In this document: in pieces, positions 52,129 to 55,032 of the stretch
How positions within the stretch are numbered: the stretch's first letter is position 1
How the letters are laid out: the number at the start of each line of letters is the position of its first letter
Source: an uncultured Prevotella sp.
Lineage (GTDB): Bacteria; Bacteroidota; Bacteroidia; Bacteroidales; Bacteroidaceae
Assembly (NCBI GenBank): GCA_946548065.1
Contig: CAMNPM010000013.1
Span: forward strand, 1 to 55,032
Direction: 5' to 3'
Length of the DNA stretch: 55,032 nucleotides
Made by a program: the position numbers and the translations under genes
Notes under the pieces: model-generated
The model's input: the letters and a program-made list of their open reading frames with translations, nothing else
Database searches by the model: none
What the model was told of the DNA's origin: nothing

Positions 52129-52994
52129 TGCTTGGATTGCTTGGTCATGGTTAGTGTGGTGGCGTAATATTGGCCGAACTCCAGGCGGGCGCTCTTCTTA
52201 CAAGTATAGGTGTCGCTGCCTACGGTGGCCGTAAATGTGTATGTGGGCAGTGTGCGCTTAGTATTACCTGACAAGAAGTCGGCCATCGAGAGGAATACGA
52301 CGTTTGTCTTGCCGTCCAGGGTGGCCGTCAGCGTGACGGGTGCGTCGTGTATGGCTTCCCAGTTGTTGTCGTAGCCCTTGACGAGGCTGTTGTCGGCCGA
52401 CACCGTCAGCTTGGTGGCGTTCAGGGCGTTTTGTTCTGTGTCCTCCAGTATAAAGCGGCAGATGGAGCGCAGCGCCTGGAAGGTGGGCTGCTTGGTGGTC
52501 AGCGTGTGCGTGTCGGGATCAATGGCCTCGATGGTGATGTCGGCGTAGAGCAGGTCGTATTTCGCGGCCAGCGTGGCCAGTGTGCCGTCCTGTCCGTCGT
52601 AGAATGTCGGCGAGAGCTCCTGGGTGTAGAGCCACAGCTGTCCGCCGTTGCTGAAAGTGCCAGTGACGCTGCCCGACAGGGTGGTGGTGCCGCCGCTGGT
52701 CTGGGCCTTCAGCGTGCCTACGAGGTTCATGGTGGGGTCCGTGGTGCCCGTCTGCTGGTAGACAAACACCTTCTCGCCTGCTGCCCACGACTCGGTGAGC
52801 GTCTTGTAGCCGTTGGTCAGCGTCAGTGCCCTGGTGCTGCCGTCGGCAGGTGTCACGTGCAGGGTCCATGTGCCGTAGGCCGACTGTCCGGGGTCATCGG
52901 TCGTGTAGGCCGTGTCGCTGCTGTCGCCGCAGCCCCAGAGGACTACGGCCAGCAGCAGCAATAATAGGTGAAAACCGTTTCTTAGGTGTGTCAT
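52125..52994 (-). CDS. fimbrillin-like (Mfa/FimA-type) lipoprotein
   Basis: 289 residues with signal peptide II (LWGCGDSSDTAYTTDD; acidic residues after Cys). The mature start (STRALTLTNGYKTLTESWAAGEKVFVYQQ), a segment DGQDGTLATLAAKYDLLYAD and a C-terminal block with KKSARLEFGQYYATTLTMTK match the fimbrillin-like beta-sandwich family of Bacteroidales. Such proteins form surface fimbriae or tip adhesins. It starts 3 nt after the preceding gene and overlaps the downstream peptide gene, so a three-gene operon is likely. Confidence 0.8.
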   Translation of the reverse strand: MTHLRNGFHLLLLLLAVVLWGCGDSSDTAYTTDDPGQSAYGTWTLHVTPADGSTRALTLTNGYKTLTESWAAGEKVFVYQQTGTTDPTMNLVGTLKAQTSGGTTTLSGSVTGTFSNGGQLWLYTQELSPTFYDGQDGTLATLAAKYDLLYADITIEAIDPDTHTLTTKQPTFQALRSICRFILEDTEQNALNATKLTVSADNSLVKGYDNNWEAIHDAPVTLTATLDGKTNVVFLSMADFLSGNTKRTLPTYTFTATVGSDTYTCKKSARLEFGQYYATTLTMTKQSKQ

Positions 52995-52997
52995 CGC

Positions 52998-54965
52998 TTA
53001 ATCCTTCACGGCATTGACGGTAGAAATCTCGGTGGTCGAAGCCTGTTCGGTCTTGCCCTGCTTCACCTTCACGTTTTCATACTTCCAGCGGCCCAGCAAC
53101 TTGTTGCCCTGGTTGGCGTTGCGCGTCTCGAAGGTCACGGTGTATGTGCCTTCCGGCAACACACGCTTGGCCACCTCGTTGACGTTCCATGAGTTGATGA
53201 CGGAGTCCACCTTCTCGCCCTTCTGGTTGTAGTAGCGGATGTTGCACATGGTGTTGTTGGCCGCGTTCTTCAGGGCTATGATGCCCCACGTGGTGCGGTT
53301 GGGAATCTCCAGCGTCTTGATGCGGGGCTCCTTGTCTTCTATCTCGTAGTCGGCGCGGTTGCTGTCGTACTGCTTGGCGCCACGCCAGTGGTACCATGAG
53401 CTGTAGGTAACCTTCAGCTTGACGCGGAAGCGGTGGCGCGTGGTGCTGTTGTCGTCGACTCCGCCCTTGCCATTGGGAATATACCATATCCAGGCGTTGC
53501 GGGCCACAAACTCCGTGCGGCAGTTGGTGGGGAAGTTTTCATCGTCGAGCTTCTCAGGCTCCGTGCCACCATGGTCCTTCAGCTTGACGTTGTTGGTCCA
53601 GTAGGTGTACTTCACGGTCTTGTCGTCGTTCTGGCGGGCAAACTCGATGTTGTTCAGCGTGTAGTTCTCGCTACTGGTGCATTGGAAGCTGAAGCCGGCA
53701 GTGCCATGGACGTCGGCACCGGCATTCGGGCCGCCCCATTTGTATCCGCCAGTAACAGAGAAATTCATGCCCCACGAGAATCCGTTGCTGTACGTCATGG
53801 CGTTCACCTTGTTCTCAGGAATGGGCGCGGTGTAGAACCGCAGGCCGTCGACGATGTTGTCGTTTTTCTCGTTGAGCAGGTCGGCGGTCACCTCCATCGA
53901 CTTGAACCAGTAGCCGAAGATACGGTCGGCCGACCAGAAGTGGCTGCCCTGATAGGCACCCCACATGGCATCGTTCTTGGGGGTCACCGAGCCTGTGACG
54001 ACATAGTAGTCTCCGGCGAAGTCGTCGCCGTTGCACTTTCCGGCATGGGTGGGGTAGATGTGGTACTTGACGCTGACCACGCTGCTCTTGTTCAGGTAGT
54101 CCCACGTGCCGCTGGGGTTATACTTGGTGATGGCCTTGTTGAGACTGACGGGCACGTCAAACTGGTATATCTGTCCCTCAAAGTTCAGGTTCTTCTTCAG
54201 CGCCGAGAGGTTATAGTCATCGTTGCCAGCGCGGCGCTGGGCCATGGCGGGCGCATTGGTGCTGGCCTTCTGCTCGTCGCGGAGGGCGAAGGTGGTCTCG
54301 AGCCAGTCGATGAACGAGGTCATCTGGATGTTGTAGTAGTTCTCGTTACGCTCCGACTCGTTGTCGTAGTCGTAGATGTTCTTATAGGTGGCGGGAACCT
54401 GCTGCTTGGCCTCGTCAGCCTGCACGGCAGCCAGCTCCTCAGCGTTCATGGCGCGGCTCTCGTCGTAGACGTAGTTGCCGCTGAAGTCGTCCTCGTCAAA
54501 GAGCGTGTAGTGGAAGCCGAAGCCGGTCTCGGCCACCAGCAGTTCAGTAAACTGGGGGTTGTCGTTCGATATGTCCAGATACTCCTTCTGCTCGTTGGGG
54601 TCGGCCTTGCCGGGTCGCATAAACACGACGATGCCGCCACGCTCCAGTAGCTGGTCCGTCTTGTCGCTGTTGGCGTATTCCGAGGCCGCGTCTACGAAGG
54701 CTATCTCGGCCTGGTCGATGTCGTTGACCTGATTGGTGAAGCGGCTGTTGATGACCGCCTGCAGGTCGGCATCCTCGTTGTCGATGCCTGAGATGAAGGT
54801 AGGCCGCGTACACTTCTTCCAGTTGGCGTTGGGGTTCACTTCGTGGCTGTTTTCACCTTCATGGGTCCAGCTACTGTCGTTGCTGTTGTCGTCCTTGCAC
54901 GAGGTGACGGTCAGTGCGCATCCGGCCATGACGGTCAGGAACAGCAAAAGCTTTGCTCTCTTCAT
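52998..54965 (-). CDS. surface lipoprotein with a leukocidin-like (beta-pore-forming) pattern, tentative
   Basis: 655 residues. Signal peptide II (LTVTSCKDDNSNDSS), with K-D-D after Cys, fits surface display. Residues about 80-290 are a mixed N-terminal domain. About 290-560 shows beta-rich, alternating segments (SNGFSWGMNFSVTGGYKWGG, ADVHGTAGFSFQCTSSENY, then YTLNNIEFARQND). This layout resembles the stem and cap strands of the leukocidin/haemolysin and Vibrio cytolysin toxins. A C-terminal beta domain (about 560-655, PNRTTWGIIALKNAANNTMCNIRYYN) follows. I have not confirmed the family; another beta-sandwich adhesin is possible. It is first in an operon with the fimbrillin-like gene and the small peptide. 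Confidence 0.6.
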   Translation of the reverse strand: MKRAKLLLFLTVMAGCALTVTSCKDDNSNDSSWTHEGENSHEVNPNANWKKCTRPTFISGIDNEDADLQAVINSRFTNQVNDIDQAEIAFVDAASEYANSDKTDQLLERGGIVVFMRPGKADPNEQKEYLDISNDNPQFTELLVAETGFGFHYTLFDEDDFSGNYVYDESRAMNAEELAAVQADEAKQQVPATYKNIYDYDNESERNENYYNIQMTSFIDWLETTFALRDEQKASTNAPAMAQRRAGNDDYNLSALKKNLNFEGQIYQFDVPVSLNKAITKYNPSGTWDYLNKSSVVSVKYHIYPTHAGKCNGDDFAGDYYVVTGSVTPKNDAMWGAYQGSHFWSADRIFGYWFKSMEVTADLLNEKNDNIVDGLRFYTAPIPENKVNAMTYSNGFSWGMNFSVTGGYKWGGPNAGADVHGTAGFSFQCTSSENYTLNNIEFARQNDDKTVKYTYWTNNVKLKDHGGTEPEKLDDENFPTNCRTEFVARNAWIWYIPNGKGGVDDNSTTRHRFRVKLKVTYSSWYHWRGAKQYDSNRADYEIEDKEPRIKTLEIPNRTTWGIIALKNAANNTMCNIRYYNQKGEKVDSVINSWNVNEVAKRVLPEGTYTVTFETRNANQGNKLLGRWKYENVKVKQGKTEQASTTEISTVNAVKD

Positions 54966-55032
54966 TGTTGTCTAATTCCTTAATTCCGCAGCACTTTAGT
55001 TTAACTTTCTTTATAAGTTCCTGAGCAACAAA

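Noticed and set aside
51853..52167. 104-codon + strand frame in the right-hand spacer.
   Set aside because: It runs through the palindrome and is antisense to the small peptide gene and the fimbrillin-like 3' end; no start or motif support.
53433..54650. Long open frame (405 codons) antisense to the leukocidin-like gene.
   Set aside because: It is the complement of a gene with a lipoprotein signal and good composition; the antisense product is Val/Leu-rich low complexity with no motif.

Overview
The window is a 55 kb piece of a Bacteroidales chromosome, most likely Prevotella or a close relative. Supporting signs are SusC/SusD pairs, TIG-domain surface lipoproteins, a hybrid-regulator-type protein, an LptE/SecG cluster, lipoproteins with acidic residues after the lipobox Cys, and repeated promoter boxes of the Bacteroidetes type TAnnTTTG (clear -7 boxes at 7696, 9963, 38996 and 41420 on +, and at 2357, 38944 and 51440 on -). 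No tRNA, rRNA, CRISPR, insertion sequence or phage gene was seen.

Left part (1-12.9 kb): the 3' part of a DEAD/DEAH helicase gene interrupted by 21-nt in-frame repeats; a small lipoprotein; an AmpG-like permease beside a very large protein (glycosyltransferase 2, DUF4922 and SpoIID/LytB domains); then a + strand housekeeping run rlmN, pdxA, a sigma-54 activator, lptE, a TPR protein and secG, closed by a hairpin shared with the next gene.

Centre (13.0-33.2 kb): a complete-looking beta-mannan utilisation locus made of two divergent operons. The leftward operon holds a CE7-type acetyl esterase, a GH26 mannanase, a GH130 mannosylglucose phosphorylase, a GPH-type sugar symporter and an AGE-family (mannobiose/cellobiose) 2-epimerase. 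The rightward operon holds a SusC-like transporter, a SusD-like lipoprotein, two surface glycan-binding lipoproteins, a GH5 endoglycanase and two GH26 enzymes. The inferred flow is: surface GH5/GH26 cut (gluco)mannan, SusCD imports oligosaccharides, periplasmic esterase and GH26 deacetylate and trim them to mannobiose, the symporter moves this to the cytoplasm, the epimerase makes mannosyl-glucose, and GH130 phosphorolyses it to mannose-1-phosphate and glucose. A GH5_7-type mannanase with a BadF-type sugar kinase lies 3.5 kb further on. The locus has no regulator of its own and no alpha-galactosidase in view.

Right part (33.5-55 kb): a YqiA-like esterase divergent from a four-gene run (unknown protein, VanW-like, YbjQ-like, LUD-domain); the kinase/mannanase pair; a large MscS channel; kdsA and kdsD (KDO synthesis) separated by a CTAG array; a hybrid-regulator homologue that has lost its kinase and phospho-acceptor residues; a cardiolipin-synthase-like protein; a lipoprotein/TPR pair; and a leftward operon of a possible beta-pore-forming lipoprotein, a fimbrillin-like lipoprotein and a 50-residue peptide.

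The most notable points are the tandemly duplicated Trp-rich module in the 824-residue glycan-binding protein, the kinase-less regulator, the ATGA-coupled small peptide, a perfect 34-bp palindrome with a neighbouring direct copy, and several unrelated short tandem repeats in spacers and even inside a gene.
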